Assembly: GCA_001600095.1 (NCBI GenBank) | Contig: BCIX01000006.1 | Coordinates: forward strand, 868,001-932,000 | Direction of reading: 5' to 3' | DNA: 64,000 nucleotides | From: Bullera alba | Taxonomy: Eukaryota; Basidiomycota; Tremellomycetes; Tremellales; Bulleraceae | Part shown: piece by piece, positions 10,995 through 22,949 of the stretch | How the letters are laid out: each line of letters begins with the position of its first letter | Position numbering within the stretch: the first letter of the stretch is position 1 | Position numbers and translations under genes: made by a program | Notes under the pieces: generated by a model | Told to the model about the DNA's origin: nothing | Databases searched by the model: none | The model's input: the letters and a program-made list of their open reading frames with translations, nothing else

Positions 10995-13900
10995 TCAGTA
11001 AGATGCCGACTTGATTTCCTCCCAACCTTGACTCATCAACGACGCATACTTGTTTTCCAAAGCTCTGTACGGTCTTTCGCTGAGATCCTTCTGAAGCAAG
11101 TACAGGACATCCTTGAATCTAGTCACTTTTCTCGAGAGAGCCTTGACCAACGCTGATTTCGCAACGCTGTCGATGCGTCAGCTCATTCAGATCGTGACAG
11201 ATTTAGCTGGACCTACTATTCGAAGTCGAGCTTGCGAACGGTGTATCGCTTCCTCGTTTTGCTCACGGAGTCTTGGTTTTTCTTGGAGGCTTGACGGACT
11301 CTGATCCTGCCTGCTGCGTGGGTGTACTCGATCGACAGGCAGATAGATTCTTAGTGGTATCGTCAGCAAGGGGCGAGTGTAATCGAACAAGACGAGCTCG
11401 TGCTCGGTCAAGCCGGATCTGTGATTCTGGACGGAAGGGGATAGGCACAAGGTCTGTGAAGCTGACTTACCGTAGATCACTTTCGACTCATTCGGGCTCA
11501 AGGCCAGTGTAGTGAAGTAATGCGGGATCTTCATTGCCGTCAGGGCAAAATTGAGGTAGATGTTCATGTACACCCCTTCCACGTGGTTGTGAAAGGTGTC
11601 CAGCTGGTCCAGAGTCAGTCAAGATCCCGTCCTGACAGTGCTGGCGTAGTGGACTCACGTAGGCGATCTGATTTCGATTCTCCAATTGCCTGCAGTCGCG
11701 ATCAGCTACTTCGCCAATTTCGACCAGGTGCGCTCTCAACACACCTGCTAAGCCAACCAGCGAATGCGGCGCCTCTTCGACGAGTGACTCGATTGGCGAA
11801 CGAGTGCTCCATGGCTGTACATATCATCAGCTGCGGGTCATGATTGAGGACTCAGCTGTGCTATAACTCACGGCTTGCTATGATTCTCTGCGTGTCGATC
11901 CCGATATCCAACGTGGCCGTGTCGATGAGGAACCCACAGAACGGGAAATCTAGGTAGTCGTGATCAGCTGGCTGTCATCGGGCGCTAAGTGTCAGATGAT
12001 AATCACACGTATGGCCGGTCGTCCCAGTGGGGCAGATAGGAGCCACTTGACTCCCTAAGGCATGTTCGAACGAGACCAGTGTCTTTGCTGGGGAAATGTG
12101 CGCTCCGTATACCGGGAACCCGGCTGTCATTCTCGCTATGAATCGCCGAGCGAGGGAAAGGTCCGGGGTGATGTACATGAAGTCGTCGATGTACCTGAAC
12201 AGGATCTTCCAAACAGTGTCAGGCAGTGTCCTGCTTTGAGGTTACCGGGGGACTCACCGATGAGGAGGAGAGTAGTGGTGACAAGTGCTCTTTCTCCAAT
12301 GCAGAGTAGAATATCGTGCAGAGCATACTGCTGATCATGGATCCTTGGGGGATGCCTTCTTTTTGTCTGAAGCACTTGTTGCCGATCTGTCCAGCTTGTC
12401 AACAAACGCTTCGTAGGATCAAGAAGATCGCGCTCACCTGCCAGATGTTCTCCTTGATGTGGGTGTACAGTAGGTCCAAGCAGTAACCTCGACTGAGCTC
12501 CTTCCGCCGCAACTACCAAGCAGTCAATTCAGCCCTGAGACCGATTTCCGACGGACCACTCACCAGATCGATGATTACTGCGTTCCTCAGCGGCTTTGCA
12601 AGCTCTTTTGCCATATCTCCAAAATGTACAGGGTACCCGTCTTCACCTCCGTCAGCACATCACAACGCTCTGGTTCGACTCACCATCTACTATCGCGCGG
12701 GTCTTGTACATCCTCCTAGAGGTGTTCGGCGCTGCTGAGCTCATCGGTGGGAGCAGGAGACAGTACGACACCAACCAGTAGTCGTTCACCTAATTTGTCA
12801 GTCTAACCCCCCGAGTCGATTCACTCTAGCTCACCTTGTCCAAGAAGTTGGACACCACTTCGAGCATTTTATCCTGTTTGATCGAATCGAACGCGGCTGT
12901 GATGTCCATCTTGACGAAGTACAGTTTTGGGCTGAGAATCCGTATAAGTGTCAGCTTCACGCGCCAAAGGCCAGGGTCGTGGCAGCTCACATTCGGCCGT
13001 ATTGCGAGATGAGGTCCAGCCTGAGTTGCTGTAATGGCGGGAAGATCTCGTTCGTGCCGAACAAGGCTGAACCCATCGAGTCCGCATTGCGAGACTGTAA
13101 TCACTATCAGCTCGACCGATCTACGCGAGGGCGAGTGATGGGAGTGACTGACCTTCTCATAGGTGAGAACTTGATGCAGACCGCGCAAGACGTGGTTCGT
13201 GCCGGCCTGCTTGCCTTGCGCAGTGATAATCGGAGACTGTTTCTGTGTCACGTCAGCAACGGCCGCCCATTGTTAATGTCTTTGCTTGAGTTAATGCTCA
13301 CCGTGAAGCGGCCCAAATTGACAATAGGCCTGAATCCATTAGGTTTGGGGATCAGCCTGACCGCTGAGATACCCAATGGACCGGCTAATGCGGTTTCGAT
13401 CTCGTCCTAATTGCTTGTCAGCCCGGATCATTGCTCGAGCGGAGGATCTTGGTCACCTTGCTGATCTCAACGAGATTAGTCTGTTGGAGACGCTCGAAGT
13501 GTGGTTTGGTAGCTTCCATCCAAGCTTTGTGGGAGTAGTATACCGTTTGATACTTCGTAGCCGCGGTCTCCGTGACGTAGAAAGTGTTCTGATCATGGTC
13601 AGCCGAGTCACCAACCTCGGTCACTGACATACCTTGATCAGAGGGACGAGATAGTCGTTGAACAACCAGAACATGAACTGCTCCACCAGACCCCTGCGGA
13701 TCACATCTTGCTGAGGCGTTATCCGCCCCGGAGTCGATGTTGGGGTATCGCTCAACCAAGGAAAGTCGTTGATGCGAATGTCCACGAGTAGGGAGTGTAA
13801 ATTGATCGGCTCGAACTGTTTGGCGCTGACAAGTCGACGGATATCTGCTCAGCAGATCAGCTGATTCGACGTGGGATCTCATGACGGACACTCACGTCTG

Positions 13901-15389
13901 CTGATGACCTCCTGATTGTGAAAACTGCCCACAATCTTGAGAGGCACCAGTTTTCGGACCATAGATACTGCATATCGGCATACCTGTCCCATTGTCAGCA
14001 GGCCAGACATAATGCTGTAAGCATCAGCAGCTCACTTGGGAGTGAGAGAGGGGCTGTAGTCCTTCCTTAGTGACATCATGCTGTACTTGAAGTAAGCTTG
14101 ATTCCTAGAGTCAGAGACAGCTGCTCACATCACGATGACAGCAGTGTCCGAGAGGACCCCCATAGTCGATCGACTTGTGGTTCTTGAGGATCGACTTGGC
14201 GACTCCAAGCAATCTCTCCGACCGACTGACGGCCGCGGATGTATGATTTCTCAAGGACTCCTCACTCGTCGTTGCGGAGACCAATCGATGCTCGGGGAAG
14301 ATGGAGGTGACAAGTACCCTGCACAAAGCGTCCTCTGATGTCGGTCCACCCTTCCCTGATGACAAGTTGAGTGTATCTAGCTCGAGTAAGCTTCTAGCCC
14401 CCAAACACACAACCCGCGGAAGCCGCTCACGCTGCGCATGGACGCCGTACAGCAGAGATCCATTGGGTTGCTTGCTCGGTCGACCGTAGCAGATCCTCTG
14501 CCTCTGTATCAATATATCCGCAGAGCTGTTCCATCATCAGCTGTACGCGGAATTCACTGCCCGACAGCTTTGGCGTACCTGGTCCTCTGCCTTTTGCGAC
14601 TTGGACCGGTCTTTGGCTCTGCCGTCTTGCTAGAGGACCTCCGCTTCCGCTTCTTCGTCTGTGAGGCTCTTTTAACTTTATGGGATTCTTCCACCTCCTT
14701 GAACTTCTGCCTCGCCGCTTCGTCGTAGTGCTCGCTTAAGGGCGTTCCGGATAATTGAGTGAACGAGTTGTTGCCTACTGAGAGGTAGACGGATGTTTGC
14801 ATCAGGATATGCCGAAAAGCGGCATTCCCAATGCTATCAAAAGATGGACTCAATCTTGAGGAACTCTAATAGAGCTGACGGACATACCGAGATCGCAGGA
14901 TGGTCCAGGTCGGAGATGCTATGATGGCGGAAGGTGCATCAGAAGACGGTTCATCCTGTCTGGATCTCTTCCCGGATGACTTGGTCTACAGAGTCCTACG
15001 TCAGTCGGCAGACGGGACATCTATATAGAGGACTAATGACTCACTTTATCCCCCGTCAGGAGGACATTACGCCTCGACTTCCCGTTGATGTGCCTCAAAT
15101 CGCTCAGAATCCATTCCACCACCTCCCCCTGCGACCCACTGACCTCGAAGGTGCCGAGGAATGGGTCATGATCCTTTCCTTTCGAGCGAGTCCTCCTTGC
15201 GCAAAGTGTGCTCTCGATGAGATGTCGATATACGACGTTATCGCCTGATTGCACCAGCTGATTGGGCCCGGACGATAGGTAAGTCGATAACGGGCGGATA
15301 TCGCCGTAGTACGCAGAGAGGGTTTTGTGCCGGATACAACCAGGATCACAAGTTCGTCCGCTAGCGGCGGGAGCCTTGCGCTTTGTCAT
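10995..15389 (-). CDS. TERT: telomerase reverse transcriptase (catalytic subunit)
   Basis: Many short minus-strand exons. The first six read 15389-15045, 14985-14888, 14833-14579, 14501-14129, 14104-14036 and from 13983. The N-terminus has LSAYYGDIRPLSTYL and, after splicing, RIGNAAFRHILMQTSVYL then RQRICYGRPSKQPNG, matching the TEN/TRBD regions; the T motif (VRKLVPLKIVGSFHNQE) is near 13900-13980. Reverse transcriptase motifs follow: 1/2 with VRLIPKPNGFRPIVNLGRF (about 13310-13375), A with KLYFVKMDITAAFDSI (about 12870-12930), B' with GIPQGSMISSMLCTIFYSAL (about 12310-12390), C with YIDDFMYITPD (about 12165-12210), D with GAHISPAKT, and E with FPFCGFLIDTATLDIGID (about 11880-11960). The three catalytic Asp (MDI, IDD) are present. 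The C-terminal extension ends RALENKYASLMSQGWEEIK near 11000. The protein adds telomere repeats by copying the telomerase RNA. It looks intact. Confidence 0.92.
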
Positions 15390-15759
15390 GGCATGATTGT
15401 GAGTCGTGGGTGTAGAAGTCTGAGGTCTGCTCGTGCCAGGACTCCGGTGCAATCACCAGTATATCGAGTGTGCGACAACATTGCGACAACATGAGCTTGG
15501 AAAGCTTGGTGGGCTCGGGCCAAACATGCGACCGCGACTTGAAACACGGACCTCCACCGGGATACAAGCGCTGATAAAGCGGCCGTTCTCATCAGCGCTG
15601 TTATATTAGCCCTCGGCTGTTGTGCGTTGTTCCAGGCTCCAGCCAGGAGCTCGCTCCTTGCTCCTCCCTCAACCAATACTCAACTCGACTTGGCTCCTAA
15701 CTTAAGCGTCATCAACTCAACACAACATCCAACATCTCAAGCACTAGTGATCGCCCGAG
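15390..15759. promoter_or_regulatory. divergent intergenic region, telomerase / PRKRIP1-like
   Basis: These 370 bases lie between two start codons that point away from each other and must carry both promoters. I see no TATA box or repeated motif, only short open frames on either strand that do not look coding. Confidence 0.4.
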
Positions 15760-16681
15760 ATGGTATACGCCGCCGAACGATCAGTATCTCCGGAGATCCG
15801 GGAACGTTCGCCATCTGCAGAGCCGGGAGCCGATGCTGGACCTTCGAAACGAGTCAAGCTCACGCCCGCAGAGTATCGAAGGCGAGAGGTACGTTGGTGT
15901 TCTTCAATCCTGCCCCAAGAGCGTCTCCCTTGAAATGTCACCAGGACTCTTCGGCATGGAGCTGTCCTGTGATTCCTCGTTATCGAATCAAAGCTGACAC
16001 ATAATCTGTACTGTAGGTCGAGAGATTGTTTGAGAAACCGGACAGGGAGATCCAGTTGCCCACTGCGACCAAAGAGCGAACTGTAAGAGCGCCAGCGGAG
16101 ATGATGAAGAACGTGCAGGGCTCGTCGGCAGGAGCTGGTTCCGGCGAGTTTCACGTGTACAAGCAAAGTAGGAGGAGGGAATATGAGAGGTTGAAGATCA
16201 TGGAGGATAAGAACCGAGCAGTGAGTCATAACTCTCTGTCTTCCCTACATCATTCCCCTTCTTCTACCGGTCATCGCATGTCGTGTAGAGGAGATAACGC
16301 TGACGCTGCTTGTAGGAAGAGGAGCAAAGGCAGTTCCAAGCTAGACAGGCTGAACGGGACGCAGTGACCGAAGCGAAAACGGCAAAGAATCGGGCAAAGC
16401 GGGACAAGAGGAAGAAAGGCAAGAAGGGCATCGCGGCCGACGGAGACGGTTCCAACGCCGTCGTTGGTCCTGGAGGGCTCAAGAGGAAACTGGCGGGGGC
16501 CAGCGGTGTGGTGTTCAAGCGGCCTGGCGAGGAGGCCAAGGACAGTGAGGACGAAGCAGAGGATTCGGATAAGGAGGACGTGGGTCCAACGCTTCCGGCG
16601 GCTGCGGTCGAGGCAGCGCCGGCGCCGGTGACCGTGCCCGTGATAGAGGAGAATAAAATCTTGATACATGACGACGACTAG
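15760..16681 (+). CDS. PRKRIP1: PRKRIP1-like spliceosome-associated protein
   Basis: Three exons, 15760-15888, 16017-16220 and 16316-16681, give 232 residues. After a short acidic/Ser N-terminus comes KLTPAEYRRREVERLFEKP, then GSGEFHVYKQSRRREYERLK and a long Arg/Lys/Glu helix (EEEQRQFQARQAERDAVT, TAKNRAKRDKRKKGKKG). This order is that of the PRKRIP1 / DUF1168 family. Human PRKRIP1 is a component of the catalytically activated spliceosome (C*), where its long helix bridges proteins near the U2 snRNP. The C-terminal third is acidic and Ala/Pro-rich and is not conserved in the family. The first ATG of the frame is used; all three exon joins keep frame. Function is inferred from family membership. 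Confidence 0.85.
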
Positions 16682-17010
16682 ATCGAGATGTAGCTTTGAA
16701 CACACGATGTTCAAGGTGTTCTGTTCAAGGTGTTCGCGCTGCGCAACGGCCAAGACTGGGCTGGTCGTTCCCTCGGGAAGCTATCTTCAGATGGCCTAAG
16801 AGTGAGATACCGTTCTCGACGCCTCGCTCCGCTACAGCTGAGCGCATCGTGCATACTATTGATGTCATATTCACCTACACACAGATGTTACACCTCATCT
16901 GCGTACTCCATCTAACATCCGCCAGAAGTCAGCGACCACCTGCCTATCAGTGTGCCTCTTCAATTTGTCAATCTAAAGCTGGTCAGCTCTGCTGCAGTCA
17001 CTACAGGAAT
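16682..17010. other. convergent intergenic region
   Basis: This stretch lies between the stop codons of the PRKRIP1-like gene and CDC73 and should contain both 3' untranslated regions. I see a short tandem repetition of GTTCAAGGTGTTC-type sequence at about 16708-16735 and nothing else. Confidence 0.4.
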
Positions 17011-18647
17011 TCAAGAGCTGGGACCCACTCTCATCTCCTTGACGTTCCACTCTTTCACCGTTGGGTTCACCGGCTCATTGTTCCACTGGAAGTATACGCC
17101 TTGCACTATCACCATACCGTCAGCTAATGCCATGCCCACCGCGAGGGTAAGCTGTTTCGCTCCGAGGAGAAGAGTGCTCACGATTTCTGAAGAGTACCTT
17201 GGGGTCTTGCCATTTGTATGGCCTAAATTGCCATGCCTGACCAGTCGTCACGACGCAGATCACACGGTCCCTGTCATCATCAGCATACTCAGTGGATCGC
17301 TGATTAGCAGCACACACCAGGCGTCCTGACCGAACTTCTGCAGTGCTTCAACTCCGTCCACAATGTAGTATTTGCTCGTCGTCTCGCCTGCGATTAGCGG
17401 TCAGCTCACTGCGTATCATCAAGGGATCAGAAGAGCTCACCGCCTGGACCGGAACGCTTGCGAATGACGGGCACCATATCCTCAGCTTTGATGTTCCCCT
17501 GCGAAGCCTCTCTCTGTCTAGCCACTTCCGACGGCTCGAACCTGCGCAATTGGTCAAAATTGTCGAATCCCACTGGGAGAGGGCGGACTCACACTCCTTG
17601 CTCCAGGAAGCGCTTGATGTTCCACATAGTCAACAAGGACGTGGGCGATGAGGATATCATGATGATAGGATTCGAGGATTTTGCCTTCCGAGCACCCCGA
17701 TTCACATCTACGACGCGTGTTAGCCCATTGAGCGAGATTAGTTTGAGGGCATGCGGCATACCTGTATTGGCCTGAGGCTGCGGTTGTCGACTGCCTGTCG
17801 TGTCTAGTGACTTCCGCAAAGCTTTGATCTTCTCCGACATGACGGTCTTGAGGAACCCCTCGAAGTTCTGCAATACAGAATGAGCACACAGCAATCATCG
17901 GATATCTGATACTCACGTTCACTTTCCCACTACCTGCTGTACGAAGTACAGAGTTTCTGTCCCGTAGCTCGATCTCCTCTTGCCGCAACTACGAAGAATT
18001 TTTGAGCTGGAATCACGGACAAGTTTCGGGCAGCTCGACGAACCCTCTTGCAGAACTCTCTGTCCTTGACGTCCACCTCGTACTTCCTCTTCACCGGCGC
18101 AGCGACTTTCGAAGGTCCTGCTTCGTGGTCCAAGGCGGAGGGTAGTGATTCGACCGTAGCCGAAGCAGCAGACGCCGCTGGTTCTAGAGCAGCTACACCG
18201 AGCATTAGCCGATGCAAGCCAATAGTCCTGTCTTTGGTAACACTCACCCCTATCCTGTCCCTTTGTGAGGACTCTTCCAGCGCCATCCCCCTCGCCCTGT
18301 AGGAAGTCCACCACACCTCGCCTATCTGCCACACTGACATATCCCACACCTCCCGCTTGACCTTTGACCAGATAATCCCTAACACCACTCTCCCGCTCTG
18401 TCCACGCTAGCCACAGTTGAGCCAGAGTGTAGAACTCGTCATTGCTGCCCGCCTTCGAGGTGTATCTCGTCGTAGAGTCCTTGATCAGGTGTATGCTCTC
18501 CGAAGAGGATGGCTGCGGGAAGGAGATGTAGGCGGCCTCGGTGAGTGATTCGCAAGGTTCGTGGGCGGCTGTGAGGAGGTTGGGCGGGAGCGAGTTGGCG
18601 ATTGAGCTTTTGAGTAGCTCAATCGGGTCGTGCGTCTCCTCGGACAT
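17011..18647 (-). CDS. CDC73: CDC73 / parafibromin, Paf1 complex subunit
   Basis: The N-terminal exon starts MSEETHDPIELLKSSIANSL and contains FYTLAQLWLAWTERESGVRD, YVSVADRRGVVDFLQG; this matches the N-terminal domain of Cdc73, including the tyrosine-leucine block and the DR..V.DFL motif. Downstream, after introns, a central charged region leads to the C-terminal Ras-like domain: NPIIMISSSPTSLLTMWNIK, RFLEQGVFEPSE (about 17590-17700) and GQAWQFRPYKW (about 17210-17245), ending in NPTVKEWNVKEMRVGPSS. Cdc73 is part of the Paf1 complex on elongating RNA polymerase II and supports histone H2B ubiquitination and 3'-end formation. The stop is TGA at 17011-17013. At least five introns are implied; their exact ends were only partly checked. 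The domain order and ends are complete. Confidence 0.85.
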
Positions 18648-19117
18648 GGTGAGCTATGAGGACTGGTGACGGGGCAAACAGAAGCGATACCGATGTGGGA
18701 CGTAGCGGTGTCCTCGTAGGTCCTCTGACTGTGTATCGAGGAGCTAAGGTATCGTTCAATCCAAAGCTCATGATCATCTGCGCCATGGCGGATAGAGCTC
18801 GAACTCTCGAAGCTCGCCGTCGCTATCCGCTAAGTGGGAGGAGATAACAACGTATAAGGCGCGTTTCGGATTCCGTGCCTGAAACCCGCAATGTTGACTT
18901 TCGGAACGCGTCGAGCAGAGCGCTAACGGTCGTGAACTCGTGATGTTACGTAGTGATTGTGCGGTCCTTCAAGCTATAGATTGTCTTCCTTTCGACTTCT
19001 TGTTCATCTTCATCTACATCTGTGTCACACTTTCATGTGCATGGCCACATTTTATCATGTCTTCACCTTCAACTGTATAATCGCTTCCGGATCCGGTTCG
19101 CTCTTGTGATTTCTAAA
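18648..19117. promoter_or_regulatory. divergent intergenic region, CDC73 / DNA ligase
   Basis: A 470-base gap between two genes read outward. A CT-rich stretch at about 18980-19060 just before the ligase start is typical of fungal promoters without a TATA box. No coding frame or repeat was seen. Confidence 0.4.
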
Positions 19118-22100
19118 ATGGACATTTCATTCGAGAGGTGAGTCATGCAGTTGTTTGTTCCCTGTCTGAGGGGAGCTTTGAGCTGAGCAGGTCTACAGCT
19201 TCTCAAGTCTTGTATACAGACTTGGTCATCCACGAATCATACCACCCTCGCGGGAACCGTCGGACCCAAAGGAGATCTTCACCTCATGGCTGCGACAGCA
19301 TCCGGGGCCGCTGGTCGAGGGCAGCTGTAAATACTTTTTTAGACTGCTCTTCCCTTATGAAGGCTCGAGAAGGCGGTATGGGATGCTGGAGACCAAGCTG
19401 GCCAGGCAGCTGGAAAAGATATTAGGACTTCAAGGGCTTAAACGCTGGGACGCTGTTGGATGGGGTGATGAGGGTACTGGCTGTCTAGGCTTGGAACTCG
19501 AGCGGGTCTTGAAGGAAAGAGTAAGTCTACTTCCCGCCCAGCAGATGTCGAGCCTACTGCAAGAGGTCCAGTCGTGCTGATATTGGTGTAGCTTGGAGGT
19601 GGAGTGACGGAAACCAAATCTGACATATCTATCCGCGAGATTAACGACCTCCTTGACCAACTGGCCGCTCTATCCCCTTGGTCACAACTTTCTCAAGAGT
19701 TTAAACCCATTTTCACCTCCTCGCAAATTCTCACCCGGTTATATCGAGATTCGAGGCTCTCCTCTTATGCGTTGGCGGTCCTGACGCAGATCATACTGCG
19801 CGATCTGCGACCTCTTGTCGACCCCCTGCCCTCGCTACCGGTCCGCAATCCGACTGCAATGCTACGACTCAAAAGCAACACCGGACCGGCGCAATTGACC
19901 CTATTCGCCGCCTTCAAATGCTGGGATCCCAGGATGGCTCAATGGTATGACGACGGAAAGGGCAGTGTTGACTATTGTGCGGACATGGTCGAGAGGGCAG
20001 GTGTGTCCGTACCGGCTGGCCCGGTAGTTGGCCTGAATGTCCAGGTAGGTCATACTGTGCGGATTTGGCGGCTCGAGAGCGCAACTGATATCTTGCGACT
20101 GAACAGATCCCAAAGTGCTTGAAAGGTCATTCAGTGGATCAAGCGCTCAAACAGTTTGCAGGAACGCGGAATCGCCCATCTGCGCGGATGATCTGGGCAG
20201 AGACAAAGTACGACGGAATACGGTAAGCCCAGCCTCATCAGCGTAGAGGCAAAGTAGTATATTGACTCCTGCTCAGTATGCAGATACACGTGCAAATCAG
20301 AGACAATGGCGTGCCCGAGATCACGGTTTACAGCAAATCCAAGCGGAACAGCACGGCAGATAGACTCAACACGCATGCGTGAGTCTTCCCCGTTGAAATC
20401 CAACATGTCACTGACTTCCTTGGCTCAGGATCATTCTGGCGTCTCTCGGTCTACCCCGGCGCTCGGGAATCCCCTCGCACCCGACCATGTCTCGGCGGCT
20501 GGCAAACATCAGCGGTCCTGCAGTGCCCATGAAGCGGTCTGTGATATTGGAGGCAGAAGTCGTGCCTTACAATGAGGGCCAGAGGGAAGGTGGTCGAGGC
20601 CCTGGAATAGAAGAGTTCTTTTGGCTGGAGCATGCCAGTGTCCGAGTCGGCAAGTCTGCTCGGAAGTGAGTATACGTATTGAAACCGGTAAATGAGACGT
20701 CGCTGAGCTTCGTCAGTAATCGACTGGATGGACCTCGTCATTTTTGTCTGTGTTTCTTTGACATTTTGCATCTCGACGGGAACAATCTCCTCAAAACGCG
20801 CCTCTCTAGCCGGCGTCAGCTCCTGGAGAGGTGTATAATGCCCATTCCAGGCTTTGTGAGCTGATCGAACATCAAACAGGCGAGTACCGAGCTGACTGCT
20901 TGACAGAGCCTGTTGGCAGAGTACACTCCGATCCCCCTCGACTCGCGACACTTGTCTTTGACCCTTCTCGAGACCGCATTCCAACAGAGCAACCAAAAGT
21001 GCGAGGGTGAGTACCAGCACTGAGGCGTCATCATGGATGAAACTGACGAGGAACAGAGGGTCTCATACTGAAAGCTCCTGAGTCATCGTACTTTGACTCA
21101 AGATGGCGCTGGGTCAAATTGAAGGTGAGGCCACAATGTCAGTGTCTAGATCTGATACTGACCTGCGGTCGCAGAAAGACTATATACCGAATCTAGGGGA
21201 TTGTATCGACCTCGTGATGCTGGGCGCCGGATGGGACATGGACCGCGCAAGAGGGCTAAGAGGTGAGTCTATCATCAGCTAGCTTGCATCTCTGAGGTTC
21301 GGAGGAAGAGCTGGCTACGCTGACTCGCGAGTAGTCGACACGTCCGTCTTCACGACATTCTACATTGGCGTCTTGACGAATCGCGAGATGGTCAAGGCCA
21401 AGCGTGAAACACCGCACTTTGAGATCTTGTTCCAAACGTCATACGGACCCAGTCGGGATCATCTCGAGATTCTGAACGACAATATCAGACACGGTCGATG
21501 GCCAACCAAGTCTTATGATAGGGACGATCCGAATAAGCGAGTGAGTACGAGTTCTGCTCCAAGTTTCCGCCCCTGTCATCGATGTAAACGATACTAACGG
21601 TCGAGTGAAGCGTTTGCTAGGACTCTCGTGGACGTACAAGATCAGAGAGGGCTTGAACCCCTCGGTCCTGTTCAAAAATCCACTGTGTGTCGAGATTATG
21701 GGTGCGGGATTCCAGAAAGTGCCTGGGTCGAAGGTACGCGAGGCGACCAGCTATCTGTCTTCGTCAAGTCCTGAGCTGATGGCATCCGCGCTCAGCTGTA
21801 CGAACTCCGGTGGCCTCGTTTGCAGAAAGTCTGGGAACGGAACGATCGATCTTGGGTGGACGGTGAGTCCAGCCGTCTCTATGATCACGATCCGCCTCAC
21901 CACGCTGACTATCTGATAGCGCTCACTGCTGAGCAGTTGCTCACCGTTGCCCACCAGGCTCTGGGTTACGACATCTCGACCATGTCGCTCGCTCAGCTCG
22001 CCTCCCCAGAGAGCAACTCCATGAAAGCGATGTGGAGGTCATCATCCAGTATCGCGGTCACCGACATGCCCGACCTCCCGAGTCCTATAGCGTCGCCAGA

Positions 22101-22605
22101 GCGGCCTTCACCCAGGCGAATTCATTCGGCGCCTGATCTGACGACTGAGCCTACCCCGAGTCCAAGGCTAATAGGGGTCAAACGATCCTTGGCGGGTGGA
22201 GGAGCGAACTCGCCGAAGAAGAGCAAGGGGCTAGCGTCCTCGAGGGCATTGGCGAGTGTGATGCTCGGAGGGGACAAGGAAAATGAACACGAGCGCAGTG
22301 TGATGGGAATTGGGAGGGTCAAGGACCGGCCAGGCGAGGACGGGAAGGAGAGGGGATGGGGAGCGGATGAGGCGGATCGGGAGGTATTGTTCACGCCATC
22401 TCCCCTGAAACGGGCCAGAGTGATCCCAGCTCCACGACATCTGGAGGAAGAGGTGATTGAAGCCACCTATCCCGGTGTGTCGGGTGTCCAAGTCAGTAGC
22501 TTGAGCTTTGGAGGAATTCTAGATGGGCAGATCGGAAAAAGCCGGCTGTCCAGGCCGTTATCGCTGCGGTCCAGGATCAGGTTGGCTCTTATCAAGGCGG
22601 ATTGA
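19118..22605 (+). CDS. ATP-dependent DNA ligase, LIG4-like, without BRCT domains
   Basis: About a dozen exons. After MDISFE the N-terminal ligase domain shows FFRLLFPYEGSRRRYGMLE and KLARQLEKILGL, as in DNA ligase IV. The adenylation motif I is ETKYDGIRMQIH (about 20200-20290), with the lysine that is adenylated, followed by ITVYSKSKRNSTADR (motif Ia). Motif III/IIIa lies in CLCFFDILHLDGNNLL, motif IV in EEGLILKAPESSY and motif V in WVKLKKDYIPNLGDCIDLVM. An OB-fold region with RLLGLSWTYKIREGL and an FxK-type end follows. After the OB fold, where LIG4 has tandem BRCT repeats that bind XRCC4/Lif1, there is instead a low-complexity Ser/Pro/Lys tail with a KKSK nuclear-localisation-like patch. 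It seals DNA nicks; a role in end joining is uncertain without BRCT domains. Confidence 0.82.
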
Positions 22606-22949
22606 GGGAAAGCGCCTATAATTACGCCGTAGCGTCTGGCTGTTGTGTCAGTGTTGTTAGTTGTATTATAGTGCTGTGCTCCAGATATATGGACAATGTC
22701 GGATCCTCACCTGTTGGGCCGAATTACTTGAAAAGCATGCTCTGGTTTGAGGAATTGGTCGTCGCGCTGCTCAACTCTTGAAGCTTTTCGAGACTCAACA
22801 AGGAGAGGCTGCTGCCTCGAGGGCCGCGGTATGCAAGTACTTCAAGCAGTTCATAATGCTCTGATCCTCGGGGGGGATCAAAGCTTATCACAAGACTATA
22901 TACAAGGTGACGTCGAAAGGGCTTGTATTAACGAGTATGTACACAGAGC
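22606..22949. other. no gene seen
   Basis: Downstream of the ligase stop. Short shadow frames only. It may include the 3' end of the broken minus-strand gene that follows. Confidence 0.35.

Noticed and set aside
20451..21020. 189-residue minus-strand open frame
   Set aside because: Antisense of DNA ligase exons; composition is irregular and no motif is seen.
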